Made by a program: the position numbers and the translations under genes. From Firmicutes bacterium UBA5286 (GTDB lineage Bacteria > Bacillota > Proteinivoracia > UBA4975), in contig DHSM01000006.1 in the NCBI GenBank assembly GCA_002408465.1, positions 1 to 64,000 of the forward strand: 64,000 nucleotides of DNA, written 5' to 3'. Position 1 is the stretch's first letter; each line of letters starts with the position of its first letter. The notes under the pieces were generated by a model. It was not told the DNA's origin and did no database searches. It saw nothing but the letters and a program-made list of their open reading frames with translations. This document shows positions 15,843 through 24,859 of this stretch, in pieces.

Positions 15843-17978
15843 CTATCTCCCCAAAAAAGTAATTATGCTGAAAGTCCCCCAGGGCCAGAAATCAATGCGC
15901 ACAAACCCTGACAAGTCAGTTCTGTACACCTGGGATCGGACCTGAGCCAGGTTTTCCAAAGTGACCTTCCCCGGCAATCCAAACCGATTTCCCAGGCCGC
16001 AGCTGATAACAGCCGCCTGGGGCTGAACTTTTACTAGAAACTCCGGAGAAGAAGAAGTATTGCTGCCGTGGTGGGGCACCTTAAGAACCTGATGGGGGAC
16101 AATTCGGTGCCAATACAGCCTTTCCCCCTCCTCTTCAATATCTCCGGTGAGAAGCAGCTTATTTCCCCCTAGAGAAACCAGCAAAGAAGCGTCATTGAGA
16201 TTTGAGACATTGAGATTATGGGAAAAGACCTCCAAGTCAGCAAGGACCTTTGCCTCCTGGGTGATTACTGTGGCAGCGACAGATTCTGACATAAAACTGC
16301 TGAGGACTTGCTCCACCGGGATATTTGCTAGCACCGGCTCCATTCCCCCCACATGGTCGGCATGAGGATGGGTAAGAATCAAGGCCTTCAGCTTGTCCAC
16401 CCCCAGAAACCGAAGAGTTGGCAGCACAGCCTTCTCGCCAGCAAAATAATCCCCGCAATCAACCAGCACCCATTGGCCCCTGGATCTGATGAGAATTGAG
16501 TCTCCCTGCCCCACATCGAGAAACCATACTGTTGTCACCCCATAAGCCATGAAAGTATAAATTAACACAGTGACCAACAGGCCTGCAACTGTGAGATAAG
16601 CGGTTTTTCTAACTGCCAGACCTGACAAATGCAGAAGCAATCCGCCGCTGATTACAGCGGTGAGGGTTAATGCCAGCCCGCCAAATTCTATGGGCAGGGG
16701 AAACTGATTAAGCAGGGACAGGAATTCTGCCACCCCTCCGAGCAAATACATTGCCGGCAGAGAGATGATTATTCCCAGGGCTCCTGGAATCAGGCCAGCC
16801 AGTAGTGAGAAACCGGTCAGCACCGGCATCAGGGGAATAATTACAATATTAGCCAGGGGGGACCACAGGGAAGAGCTGCCAAAAAGGCAGATGGTAAGGG
16901 GCAGGGCCACCAGCTGTATGATAATGGTGATGGAGCCCGTCCGCCTAATTAGCTCAGGCAAAAAGGCCAATAATTTGTCGAGGCGCCCCCTTGTCGCCAG
17001 GCAGACAAAAGTGGCTGCAAAAGAAAAGACAAAAGCGTAATCAAAAAGCCAGAGCGGATTATACAAGAGCATGAAAAAACCAGTCCACTGCAAGGCTTGC
17101 ATACCCTGCTTTTCCCTTCCCCAGATCAAGGCGGCAATTCCCCAGGCCGACATCAACACCGCCCGCACCAGCGACGGTGAAGGTCCCGCGAAAATAACAA
17201 ATATAATAATACAGGCAAAGCCCGCCAAACCAGAAAAAACTCTGCTCAGGCCAAGCCGCCGCATCAGGGTCAAAGACAAGCCCAGCAAAATTCCCACATG
17301 CAGGCCGGACATAGCCATAACATGGCCTACACCCGTCATATAAACTGAGGATTTAAGTTCCCCCTGCAACAGACTGCGATCGCCGGTGGTCAGGGCTAAG
17401 GCAAGAGCAGCGCTGTCGGCATTAGCTATATTAGCGGCAATGTTATTGCGGTAACTGCTGCGGGCCTTCTCGATCAGACTTAAGGGCAGCTCCTGGAAAG
17501 AGCGGATTTGCGGGCGGTTGAGGACGCCGATTTCGCCGGCATACAGTCTGCGTTTATAATGCCAGCCCTGGCCGGGATTGCGATACTGAACCGGGGGATA
17601 CAAAGGGCCAACAAGAGAATAAACGCCCGGGCGGTATTGATCGGAATAAATAAGGACAACTGCGCCGGCCAGATTTTTTGGCTCCAGCACCTTGCCTTGC
17701 CAGGCAAAATAATCATCCCCCTCCTGGACAAGCCTGGTGCTCCTAACGATATAGGAATTTTCACTGCCATAATCAGGTAAATACAGCCTCTCCAGCCGAA
17801 AAAATGTCAGCAACATCCCCGCCCCCAAGAAAAGGACAAATAGAGCTATTTTTTGCCCCCTCTTTAGCAGCAGCAAAAATAGACCAAGCCCAAAACAAAC
17901 CCAGCCCAAAATCAATGAATTAAAGAGCTCGGACCCGAGAATTCCCAGGACAAAACCTGCTAATACCCACAAAGACAT
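15843..17978 (-). CDS. comEC: DNA uptake channel ComEC/Rec2
   Basis: ComEC forms the inner-membrane channel for transforming DNA. The 711 residues contain an N-terminal OB-like region, the multi-helix Competence domain (about 180-480; VGHVMAMSGLHVGIL signature) and a C-terminal metallo-beta-lactamase-like nuclease domain with THPHADHVGG. It is full-length. comEA lies nearby but is separated by pyrR and the SleB-type gene. No strong ribosome-binding site precedes the ATG, and pyrR ends 4 nt upstream, so coupling is likely. Confidence 0.93.
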   Translation of the reverse strand: MSLWVLAGFVLGILGSELFNSLILGWVCFGLGLFLLLLKRGQKIALFVLFLGAGMLLTFFRLERLYLPDYGSENSYIVRSTRLVQEGDDYFAWQGKVLEPKNLAGAVVLIYSDQYRPGVYSLVGPLYPPVQYRNPGQGWHYKRRLYAGEIGVLNRPQIRSFQELPLSLIEKARSSYRNNIAANIANADSAALALALTTGDRSLLQGELKSSVYMTGVGHVMAMSGLHVGILLGLSLTLMRRLGLSRVFSGLAGFACIIIFVIFAGPSPSLVRAVLMSAWGIAALIWGREKQGMQALQWTGFFMLLYNPLWLFDYAFVFSFAATFVCLATRGRLDKLLAFLPELIRRTGSITIIIQLVALPLTICLFGSSSLWSPLANIVIIPLMPVLTGFSLLAGLIPGALGIIISLPAMYLLGGVAEFLSLLNQFPLPIEFGGLALTLTAVISGGLLLHLSGLAVRKTAYLTVAGLLVTVLIYTFMAYGVTTVWFLDVGQGDSILIRSRGQWVLVDCGDYFAGEKAVLPTLRFLGVDKLKALILTHPHADHVGGMEPVLANIPVEQVLSSFMSESVAATVITQEAKVLADLEVFSHNLNVSNLNDASLLVSLGGNKLLLTGDIEEEGERLYWHRIVPHQVLKVPHHGSNTSSSPEFLVKVQPQAAVISCGLGNRFGLPGKVTLENLAQVRSQVYRTDLSGFVRIDFWPWGTFSIITFLGR

Positions 17979-17982
17979 TTTT

Positions 17983-18519
17983 CTATCTCTGGGCGATTAG
18001 GACTTCGTCGGCGCCGTCTGTTTCTTCTAACCTAACCAGTATATTTTCCTGTATGGAGGTGGGAACGTTTTTACCCACATAATCCGCACGGATGGGCAAT
18101 TCCCGATGGCCGCGATCAACCAAAACCGCAAGCTGTATACTCTTGGGCCGTCCCAGATCAATGACAGCGTCCATGGCCGCCCTCACTGTTCTGCCAGTGA
18201 AGAGCACATCATCCACCAGGACCGCATTAGCTCCCCGCACAGAAAAGGGCAATTCCATCCGGCCTACAGTTGGCTGCTCCTGTTCAGGGCTTAAATCATC
18301 TCTGTACAAGGTGATGTCCAATTCTCCAACAGGCAGTATGATCCCCTCGATTTCCAGGATTCTGTCAGCAATTCTCTTGGCCAAGGGCACTCCCCGAGTG
18401 CGTATTCCCAACAAAACCACATTCTCCGCTCCCTGATTGCGCTCGATTATCTCGTGGGATATGCGGCTCACTGTCCGGGCGATTTGGTTTGCATCGAGGA
18501 TGCGGCTTTTTATCTTCAT
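17983..18519 (-). CDS. pyrR: PyrR regulator / uracil phosphoribosyltransferase
   Basis: PyrR binds pyr mRNA in response to UMP and often has uracil phosphoribosyltransferase activity. The 178-residue protein has the PRPP loop VLVDDVLFTGRTVRAAMDA and ends DEVLIAQR as in the family. AAAGGAGG precedes the paired ATG codons; I chose the second, at 18519. No pyrimidine genes are in the window, so it would act elsewhere. No clear promoter is visible in the 180-nt divergent gap. Confidence 0.92.
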   Translation of the reverse strand: MKIKSRILDANQIARTVSRISHEIIERNQGAENVVLLGIRTRGVPLAKRIADRILEIEGIILPVGELDITLYRDDLSPEQEQPTVGRMELPFSVRGANAVLVDDVLFTGRTVRAAMDAVIDLGRPKSIQLAVLVDRGHRELPIRADYVGKNVPTSIQENILVRLEETDGADEVLIAQR

Positions 18520-18701
18520 CATTGGCCTCCTTTCATTGGCTGATCTAACCATTGCCCCGAAATAATGCGATTGGCAAGATGTAAGTTAACATAATACGAT
18601 TATGGACAAGCTAAATCATAGAATTTCACGGATTATGCGCTTTGTCGCCATTGACTATTATCCTATATAATCAGCAGTATCACTTTAATAGGAGGATGGA
18701 T

Positions 18702-19448
18702 ATGCTGAAAAAAATGCTGAAGCGAATGCCAGAAACAATCGCGCTGGCGGTATGTGTATGTTTGTTATTCGCGACACCTGTCTTTGGACAGCAGTACAAA
18801 ATACAATCTGGTGACAGTCTGTGGAAAATATCCCGCGCTTACGCCGTGTCTATTGACAGCCTAAAAGCTGCAAATAATCTCCGCAGTGATCTCATTATAG
18901 CAGGTATAACCATAGAAATTCCCACAAGGCATACGGTTGTAAGGGGTGAAAGCCTCTACCTTTTGGCAAAACGTTATGGGACAAGCATTGATGCCATTAC
19001 CAAAGCCAACAATATTAAGGGAACAATTATATATGTGGGGCAAAAATTGATAATCCCCGCCGTTTCCAATGTTTCTGACATAAAGATTAGCGCCACAACT
19101 CAAGAATTGAATATGCTGGCCCGAGCTGTATACAGTGAGGCCAGAGGCGAACCCTTCCAGGGTCAGGTGGCAGTGGCGGCAGTCATCCTCAACCGGGTTG
19201 CACACCCTGACTTTCCCAACACCATCGCCGGCGTAATCTACCAGCCCTGGGCAATTACCGCAGTTAGCGACGGCCAGTTCTGGCTGCCCCCCAATCAAAC
19301 TGCCTACACGGCTGCTCAGCAGGCCCTGAATGGCGTTGATCCCACTAATGGCGCCCTGTACTACTACAACCCAGTTACTGCCACCAATCAGTGGATCAGG
19401 TCAAGACAAATTCTAACCCAAATTGGCAATCATGTCTTTGCCAAATAA
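18702..19448 (+). CDS. SleB-type cell wall hydrolase with two LysM domains
   Basis: The 248-residue secreted protein has a signal peptide (cleavage near VFG-QQ), two LysM peptidoglycan-binding domains (about 31-75 and 79-123; QSGDSLWKIS and VRGESLYLLAKRYG) and a C-terminal Hydrolase_2 domain. That domain carries ARAVYSEARGEPFQGQ, with the likely catalytic glutamate, and LYYYNP. SleB/CwlJ enzymes lyse spore cortex at germination. Classical SleB has a different binding domain, so the exact role is open. The ATG at 18702 lies 6 nt after GGAGG. It is monocistronic. Confidence 0.88.
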   Translation: MLKKMLKRMPETIALAVCVCLLFATPVFGQQYKIQSGDSLWKISRAYAVSIDSLKAANNLRSDLIIAGITIEIPTRHTVVRGESLYLLAKRYGTSIDAITKANNIKGTIIYVGQKLIIPAVSNVSDIKISATTQELNMLARAVYSEARGEPFQGQVAVAAVILNRVAHPDFPNTIAGVIYQPWAITAVSDGQFWLPPNQTAYTAAQQALNGVDPTNGALYYYNPVTATNQWIRSRQILTQIGNHVFAK

Positions 19449-19457
19449 CCCCCTCTC

Positions 19458-19483
19458 AAGGCTCGACCGAGCCTTTTTTTTTA
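19458..19483 (+). terminator. terminator of the SleB-type gene
   Basis: A 7-bp stem (AAGGCTC with GAGCCTT, 4-nt loop) is followed by a run of T on the + strand. Confidence 0.85.
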
Positions 19484-19501
19484 TAGCGGCACCGCCGAAA
19501 G

Positions 19502-20026
19502 TTAAAAAGTAATCAAATCTTTGATGCTCTCGAAAATTTTGGGCCCGATGGTGTTGACCTTGGTAATCTCTTCAATAGATGAAAATGGGCCATGCAATTC
19601 CCTGTATTCAATGATTTTCTGGGCCCTGGCGGGGCCTATATTCGGCAAGGTTGCCAATGCATTGGCATCAGCGGTATTAATATTGACAAGCCCATCTTCT
19701 TCGGACTTATTATTGTCTTTAGCGGGAACATGCACCTTTTTCCCGTCAGCAAGAATATCCGCCAGGTTCAGCCGATGGATATCCGCCTCCGCCAGTGGCC
19801 CGCCGGCAGCGTCGATGGCATCCTGGATTCTGCTGCCAACAGGCAGGGTGTAGACCCCTGGGCTCTTGACTGCCCCAGCCACATGCACAATCAGAACTGA
19901 GCTCTCACTGACCAAGGGGGATTTATCGGAAAATACCCTGCCCTTGAGGCTGCTGCACATTCCCAAAGAAGCTATTAAAACCGCCAGAACCATTAAATAC
20001 GCCAGTTCCTTGGTTTTAAGCTCCAC
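19502..20026 (-). CDS. comEA: competence DNA receptor ComEA
   Basis: ComEA binds double-stranded DNA outside the membrane and passes it to ComEC. The 174-residue protein has an N-terminal membrane anchor, an SLBB domain (VHVAGAVKSPGVYTL) and a C-terminal double helix-hairpin-helix (VNINTADANALATLPNIGPARAQKIIEYR). GTG at 20026 is preferred, 8 nt after GGAGG. A strong bidirectional terminator lies upstream, so it needs its own promoter. Confidence 0.94.
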   Translation of the reverse strand: MELKTKELAYLMVLAVLIASLGMCSSLKGRVFSDKSPLVSESSVLIVHVAGAVKSPGVYTLPVGSRIQDAIDAAGGPLAEADIHRLNLADILADGKKVHVPAKDNNKSEEDGLVNINTADANALATLPNIGPARAQKIIEYRELHGPFSSIEEITKVNTIGPKIFESIKDLITF

Positions 20027-20094
20027 CGCTCTACCCTCCTCCAAAAGGATTCATTGGGCATTAATTCTGCATATTTAGACTGATATCCTGCATA

Positions 20095-20119
20095 AAAAAA
20101 GCGCTTGCAGCGCTTTTTT
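20095..20119. terminator. bidirectional terminator between the DUF1858 gene and comEA
   Basis: A 10-bp stem AAAAAAGCGC (20095-20104) and GCGCTTTTTT (20110-20119) with a 5-nt loop has T-runs on both strands. It ends the long transcript from rplU/obg leftwards, before comEA. Confidence 0.8.
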
Positions 20120-20306
20120 ACAGGGCATTAAGCTTCTCTATCAGCGAATCCACATCGATACCATGAGCGATTGCAGCCTCTTCAATGGGCTCACCGCTTG
20201 CTGTGGGGCAGCCTATGCAATGCATGCCAAAGTTGAAGAATATTTCTGCACTTCTGGGATCAAGTTCAAGAGCTTCCCTGATGGTCATTTCTTTAGTGAA
20301 TTTCAT
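20118..20306 (-). CDS. DUF1858 domain protein
   Basis: This 62-residue protein is a single DUF1858 domain, recognisable from MTIREALELDPRSAEIFFNFGMHCIGC with its CxxC pair. Such domains occur alone or fused to hybrid-cluster or ScdA/Ric-type proteins involved in iron-sulfur and nitrosative stress biology. The molecular role is unknown. The ATG at 20306 follows GAGGAG. It is the last gene of a tight operon with the methyltransferase and rsfS. Confidence 0.85.
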   Translation of the reverse strand: MKFTKEMTIREALELDPRSAEIFFNFGMHCIGCPTASGEPIEEAAIAHGIDVDSLIEKLNAL

Positions 20307-20320
20307 AAGCACAACTCCTC

Positions 20321-21061
20321 TTATAATTTATGAGCAACGAAGGTGATGCGTTGAGCTGTATGGGTTATGCGTCTGCGGCCATAATTCTCCCATAACCCTT
20401 CCAGCCTGAAACCTGTTTGCTCTAAATAGTATATCAGGGTTGATACTTGATGACAACGTTGAATGATGCTGAAATTTGCTTTGGACCAGCAACCCTTTCC
20501 CAAAGGTGTGTACATATCAATTTCCGCATAATTGATAGGAGCAACATATTGGTTGTGCCAGACCAGATCCAATTCTTGTATACCCCAGGCAAATACATTG
20601 TCCGCTAAAATGCGCCGGTACAAATATTCAGTATTAATATCAAAGAGCAGGCAACCTCCTGGGCTGAGACAAGCATGAGCCCGGCGAAAAAATTTAATTA
20701 CATCTCTGCAGGCAAGGAGGTGATTAATGCCGTCGCAAGTTGATATGACCATGTCTGTATCCAGCTGCATATCGCTGAAGTCTCCTTGCAGCAGGGGCAG
20801 AGTTAAATTTAACTGGTCTGCCTTCATGCGGGCAAGGGACAACATCTCTGCTGACCGATCGAGGCCGGTGACCATAAAACCTCTTTGCAGCAGTCCCAGG
20901 GCGACAGTGCCGGTGCCACAGCCAGCATCGACAATTCTTACACCAGTCTTGCGGATTCTCCCGGCGAAGACAGAGATAAAGTCGAGCCAGCGTTGATAGG
21001 GAATATCTTTCATGAGGAGATCATAGTTCTTTGCTAACAAAGCATAGGTATCAATACTCAT
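20321..21061 (-). CDS. class I SAM-dependent methyltransferase
   Basis: The 246-residue cytoplasmic protein has the SAM-binding motif VDAGCGTGTVALGLL and the acidic motif VTGLDRSAEM, then CDGINHL. Its substrate is not recognisable. The family is often found beside rsfS/nadD in clostridia. Its ATG overlaps the rsfS stop by one base (TAATG), so translation is coupled. An upstream in-frame extension runs through rsfS and is not used. Confidence 0.85.
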   Translation of the reverse strand: MSIDTYALLAKNYDLLMKDIPYQRWLDFISVFAGRIRKTGVRIVDAGCGTGTVALGLLQRGFMVTGLDRSAEMLSLARMKADQLNLTLPLLQGDFSDMQLDTDMVISTCDGINHLLACRDVIKFFRRAHACLSPGGCLLFDINTEYLYRRILADNVFAWGIQELDLVWHNQYVAPINYAEIDMYTPLGKGCWSKANFSIIQRCHQVSTLIYYLEQTGFRLEGLWENYGRRRITHTAQRITFVAHKL

Positions 21062-21384
21062 TAGTCCTGATGCCATAACCTTTCCAGCTGATAGTAGTCT
21101 CTTGCCTCGGGGGTAAAGATATGCACTACAAAATCTAAATAATCCAGGAGAATCCACTCTCCTTCCTGATATCCCCCTTTGCTGAAAGGAAGGACGCCTT
21201 GCCCGGCCAGGGTTTCCTCGACAAAATCCGCAACTGCTCTGGTGTGAATTTTATTTAACCCCGTTGCCAAAATAAAATAATCTGTAAAAGAAGAGCGAGA
21301 ACTGATATCAAGAATTTTAATGTCTGCTGCTTTTTTTTCTTCAGCGGCTTCACCGGCCAATTTCACTGCCTTCAGCATGAACAT
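21061..21384 (-). CDS. rsfS: ribosomal silencing factor RsfS
   Basis: RsfS binds L14 on the large subunit and blocks subunit joining under starvation. The 107-residue product contains SFTDYFILATG and the C-terminal GEWILLDYLDFVVHIFTPEAR, both family signatures. The ATG at 21384 lies 6 nt after GGAGG. It follows nadD and the LCP-like gene, the common obg-nadD-(yqeK)-lytR-rsfS context. No yqeK is present between them. Confidence 0.95.
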   Translation of the reverse strand: MFMLKAVKLAGEAAEEKKAADIKILDISSRSSFTDYFILATGLNKIHTRAVADFVEETLAGQGVLPFSKGGYQEGEWILLDYLDFVVHIFTPEARDYYQLERLWHQD

Positions 21385-21387
21385 GTG

Positions 21388-22581
21388 CTACCTCCCTACC
21401 AGGTCAAGTCCGAGAATTATAGCCACAGGATTTTCACTGTCAAAATAATGATCCTGGATGAGAACAGCCTCCACCTCCAAAAAAAGAGCAATTTCCATCG
21501 CCGCCAACTGATACTCTTCCTGATAATAAATGCGGGTGAACTCTGAAGTTTCGGCATTATCAACTCGGCCAATATTAAAATTTCGGTCCCGCAGCTTAGC
21601 AGCGATATTGGCGGCAAAGCCGTTGACGCCATTGCCGTTAAAAATATCTACTGTCAACAAGGATTTATCATAACCGGGGATATTGTCAGCAATCTGACTG
21701 AGATTCATCTCAATCAGCTTTTGGTCGCAGGACCAGAAGCGCTGCTCCCCTGAAACCAGCCAGCGTCCGGGCAATATCGAGTAACTGCGGTCCTCCCAGG
21801 CCAATGCTTGCAGAGAATCTCTTAACCTGGCGAGCTGGCGGGGAGACATATCCGTCTCACAGATGTCAGAAATGCTGCCCATATTGCCAACAAAATAGCT
21901 GATATGTTTTAAAGTAAACAGCTGATTAAACACTTCAACCAGCAAAGATTTTTCTGCCCAAAAAGCCTGATCCCCGAAATCTGAATCTGAAGCAATAAAG
22001 GGAATTAGGTTATCGGCTGAAATCAGGTTTTCTCCCGGGGCGAAAATATAATCAGTATTCTCGTGCCTGACCTGAAACCCTTCAGGCAATGTTACTTTAA
22101 CTTTTTCAAGGCCTGAAACAATCTCGGCAATCCCCTGAACATCATAGACCACATAATGGTCTATGGGCAGCTTATTGGCCAACAAAGCATCCAGCCCCTT
22201 GACTGCAGCCTCAATCCCCTGTTCAGCATAAACTGCAGCTAAAGAATCGGCAGCTTCAGTTGCATTGCCCAACAGTGCAGCAGGGGGAATGCGCAATATG
22301 TAAACCGGGGCATCCTCGGAAGCTGGAACTGAAAGGAGTGTACAGGCTGTAATTTGGTTATTGAGGCGGCCAGCCAATAAAAACTGAATCCGCTCTCCAG
22401 CATCGGGCCGCCAAATTGCAGGCATTGCCGATCCCTTGAGGGCATTAAAAAGAGAAAAGTACCGGACACAGGCAAAAATCAGGATCAAAAACACTGCCAG
22501 GGTAATTATGGTTCCCAGCTTTTTGATGTTAACCCCTTTCCGCTTGCGCCTAAAGCGGCTTGACCTTGGTAAATATTGCAT
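21388..22581 (-). CDS. LytR-CpsA-Psr-like protein with degenerate catalytic region
   Basis: The 397-residue envelope protein has one N-terminal membrane helix, an LCP-like domain (about 50-280) and a C-terminal LytR_C domain (VDIFNGNGVNGFAANIAAKLRDRNF). LCP enzymes transfer glycopolymers from undecaprenyl carriers to the wall, using conserved arginines in an IPRDT-type motif. Here that position reads LRIPPAALL, so the activity may be lost. GGGGGTGG precedes the ATG. It lies between nadD and rsfS, where clostridia often carry an LCP gene. Confidence 0.8.
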   Translation of the reverse strand: MQYLPRSSRFRRKRKGVNIKKLGTIITLAVFLILIFACVRYFSLFNALKGSAMPAIWRPDAGERIQFLLAGRLNNQITACTLLSVPASEDAPVYILRIPPAALLGNATEAADSLAAVYAEQGIEAAVKGLDALLANKLPIDHYVVYDVQGIAEIVSGLEKVKVTLPEGFQVRHENTDYIFAPGENLISADNLIPFIASDSDFGDQAFWAEKSLLVEVFNQLFTLKHISYFVGNMGSISDICETDMSPRQLARLRDSLQALAWEDRSYSILPGRWLVSGEQRFWSCDQKLIEMNLSQIADNIPGYDKSLLTVDIFNGNGVNGFAANIAAKLRDRNFNIGRVDNAETSEFTRIYYQEEYQLAAMEIALFLEVEAVLIQDHYFDSENPVAIILGLDLVGR

Positions 22582-22627
22582 AATGCCACCCCCTTTGCTC
22601 CTTGCTTTTACCTTCCACATTCACCGG

Positions 22628-23233
22628 CTAGATTCCTTCTTGATACAGCCCTTTTCTTACAATATATTCCTCAACCCCAGGGGGAACCAGGTAGCGCACA
22701 GACAGTCCCTGTTTAACCCTTTCCCGGACTAATGTGGAGGATACTTCAATAATCGGAGCTTTGCAAAGGATTATTTTGGCCTTGAGATTGTTCAGAGGCA
22801 GCAAAAGCTCTCTCCAGTCTACTGCTTCCCGGGCAAAAGCCACCAAGGTAGCCTGGCTCACTATCCCCTGGGGGTCCCGCCAGGTGTTCAAATCCCGAAG
22901 AGAATCACTGCCCAAGACAAAATAAAGATTGTCTCTGGAAACGCCAAAATCTTGGTGATATCTTTGCAAGGTCTCCACAGAATAATTGACTTTTCCGGAT
23001 CTGTACTCATACTCATCCACTAAAAAACCTGGGTTTCTTACTGTGGCGATTTTCAGCATCTCCAACCTGTGTTCCCCTGAACCCTGGGGCTTTTTATGGG
23101 GAGGATTGCCCGCGGGCAAGAAGCTTACGACCCCGGACAAAGCCTCAGCAACCCACTGGGCTATAATCATATGGCCCAGGTGGGGAGGGTCAAAACTGCC
23201 GCCGAAAAGAATAATGTTTTCAGCTTTATTCAT
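22628..23233 (-). CDS. nadD: nicotinate-nucleotide adenylyltransferase NadD
   Basis: NadD makes nicotinate adenine dinucleotide from NaMN and ATP on the way to NAD. The 201-residue product has LFGGSFDPPHLGHM and the second nucleotide motif VSSTLVRERV. The ATG at 23233 overlaps the obg stop by 8 nt, with GGAG 7 nt upstream. Hence obg and nadD are coupled. Confidence 0.95.
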   Translation of the reverse strand: MNKAENIILFGGSFDPPHLGHMIIAQWVAEALSGVVSFLPAGNPPHKKPQGSGEHRLEMLKIATVRNPGFLVDEYEYRSGKVNYSVETLQRYHQDFGVSRDNLYFVLGSDSLRDLNTWRDPQGIVSQATLVAFAREAVDWRELLLPLNNLKAKIILCKAPIIEVSSTLVRERVKQGLSVRYLVPPGVEEYIVRKGLYQEGI

Positions 23234-24491
23234 AGGTAAACTCCATCTCCCCAATTACAACTGTGTCCCCTGGCTTAATTCCCTCTTTTCCCAGCAGGTC
23301 AAAAACACCCATGCGCTTGGCAACTTGGTAAAAATTAGCTATAGCCTCATCATTGCTGAAGTCGGTCTTAGCCGCCAGTATTTCCACCCTGCGTCCGGAA
23401 ACAGCATAGACATCATCTGCCAGCTTATTGATGATAATTCCCTGTTGGGGAGAGAGCTCAATCAATTCAACTTCCTGTTCAGGAGGATTTAGGGGAACCT
23501 TGGGCAGTTCTGCCAGCAGCTGGGCGATGCGAACAATTAAGCTTTTAGTTCCCCTGCCGGTGGCCGCGGAAATCTCCCAAACCTCTACACCTTCAAGACT
23601 CTCCTGGAATTTTTCCACAAGTTGACGGTCAGCCAGCAAATCCACCTTGTTCAGAGCAACAATTTGCGGCAATTCCTCCAGGCGAGAATTAAACTTGGCC
23701 AGCTCCTGATTAATCTTGCGATAATCTTCCAGAGGATTGCGCCCTTCAATGGCAGCAATGTCAATGATATGGACAAGCAGACGGGTCCGCTCTACATGGC
23801 GCAAAAAGCGGTGACCCAATCCCTTGCCCGCATGGGCGCCCTCAATGAGGCCGGGAATATCTGCAACCACAAAAGACTGAGCGCCAGTGACATTCACAAC
23901 CCCTAAGTTGGGTGTGAGGGTGGTAAAGGGGAAATCAGCGATCTTTGGCTTAGCCGCTGAGATAGCCGCCAACAAAGTGGATTTGCCCACATTGGGGAAA
24001 CCGATTAAGCCAACGTCGGCCACGAGCTTGAGCTCCATCCGCACCTTTAGACTTTGACCGGGCAACCCCATTTCGGCATTCCTGGGAGTGCGATTTACAG
24101 CTGTGGCAAAGCGGGCGTTTCCCCGGCCGCCCTTTCCTCCCTTGGCCAGGACAAATTGCTGGGGGTAATCCAAATCCGCCAAGAGTCTGCCCTTTTCCTC
24201 ATCGTACAGCAGCGTTCCCAAGGGCACCTTGATAACCAAGTCTTGGCCATTCTTGCCATGGCGGTTGGCGCCGGCGCCGTTCACCCCGTTCTCAGCCCGA
24301 AAAACCTTTTGATAGCGAAAGGAAATCAAAGTATTGAAATCTGGACTGGCCTCAACAATTACATTGCCCCCATGGCCGCCATTACCGCCGTCAGGGCCGC
24401 CCCGAGGGACGAACTTCTCCCGGCGAAAGGCCACCGCCCCATTGCCACCCTTACCTGCTTCCACCTCAATGGTGACGTAATCGATAAACAC
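23226..24491 (-). CDS. obgE: ribosome-assembly GTPase Obg
   Basis: Obg is an essential GTPase in late 50S assembly and stress signalling. The 421 residues show the glycine-rich Obg fold (GGNGAVAFRREKFVPRGGPDGG), the G domain (GFPNVGKSTL, DIPGL, NKVD) and a C-terminal OCT domain typical of Gram-positive Obg. GTG at 24491, giving MFIDYVTIEV, matches family starts and has AGGTG upstream; the ATG at 24497 is an alternative. It begins a new unit after the rpmA terminator. Confidence 0.95.
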   Translation of the reverse strand: MFIDYVTIEVEAGKGGNGAVAFRREKFVPRGGPDGGNGGHGGNVIVEASPDFNTLISFRYQKVFRAENGVNGAGANRHGKNGQDLVIKVPLGTLLYDEEKGRLLADLDYPQQFVLAKGGKGGRGNARFATAVNRTPRNAEMGLPGQSLKVRMELKLVADVGLIGFPNVGKSTLLAAISAAKPKIADFPFTTLTPNLGVVNVTGAQSFVVADIPGLIEGAHAGKGLGHRFLRHVERTRLLVHIIDIAAIEGRNPLEDYRKINQELAKFNSRLEELPQIVALNKVDLLADRQLVEKFQESLEGVEVWEISAATGRGTKSLIVRIAQLLAELPKVPLNPPEQEVELIELSPQQGIIINKLADDVYAVSGRRVEILAAKTDFSNDEAIANFYQVAKRMGVFDLLGKEGIKPGDTVVIGEMEFTYE

Positions 24492-24538
24492 TGCCATCAC
24501 CTGCATTTTTTTTTATTATGAACCCAATTGTGAAAAAA

Positions 24539-24559
24539 AACTCCGGAAAACCCGGAGTT
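24539..24559 (-). terminator. terminator of the rplU-prp-rpmA operon
   Basis: An 8-bp stem (AACTCCGG with CCGGAGTT, 5-nt loop) sits right after the rpmA stop and is followed by TTTTTTTC on the minus strand. Confidence 0.88.
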
Positions 24560-24856
24560 CTAGATAGCTGCTTCAGCATCAGGATAAACACAGACTCTTT
24601 TGCGGCCTCTGGCGCCATTGCCTTCATAAGCAACTACCCCATCAATCTTAGCGAATAAGGTATCGTCACCGCCAATGCCGACGTTTATACCGGGATGAAT
24701 TCTTGTCCCCCGCTGTCTCACCAAAATCGAGCCGGCAGTAACATACTGGCCATCCTGACGTTTGACACCCAAGCGCTTGGCAATAGAATCCCGGCCGTTC
24801 TTGGAGCTGCCAACGCCTTTTTTAGAGGCAAATAATTGCAAATCTATTCTAAACAT
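24560..24856 (-). CDS. rpmA: 50S ribosomal protein L27 with cleavable leader
   Basis: bL27 sits near the peptidyl-transferase centre. The 98-residue protein starts MFRIDLQLFA-SKKGVGSSKNGRDS. The first nine or ten residues are the N-terminal extension found in Bacillota, cleaved by Prp before the protein functions. The prp gene lies just upstream in the same operon. GGAGGTG precedes the ATG. Confidence 0.97.
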   Translation of the reverse strand: MFRIDLQLFASKKGVGSSKNGRDSIAKRLGVKRQDGQYVTAGSILVRQRGTRIHPGINVGIGGDDTLFAKIDGVVAYEGNGARGRKRVCVYPDAEAAI

Positions 24857-24859
24857 CAG

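Noticed and set aside
18553..18701. Consensus promoters for pyrR and the SleB-type gene
   Set aside because: A TTGACT and a TATAAT are present but only 9 nt apart; no pair with acceptable spacing convinced me.
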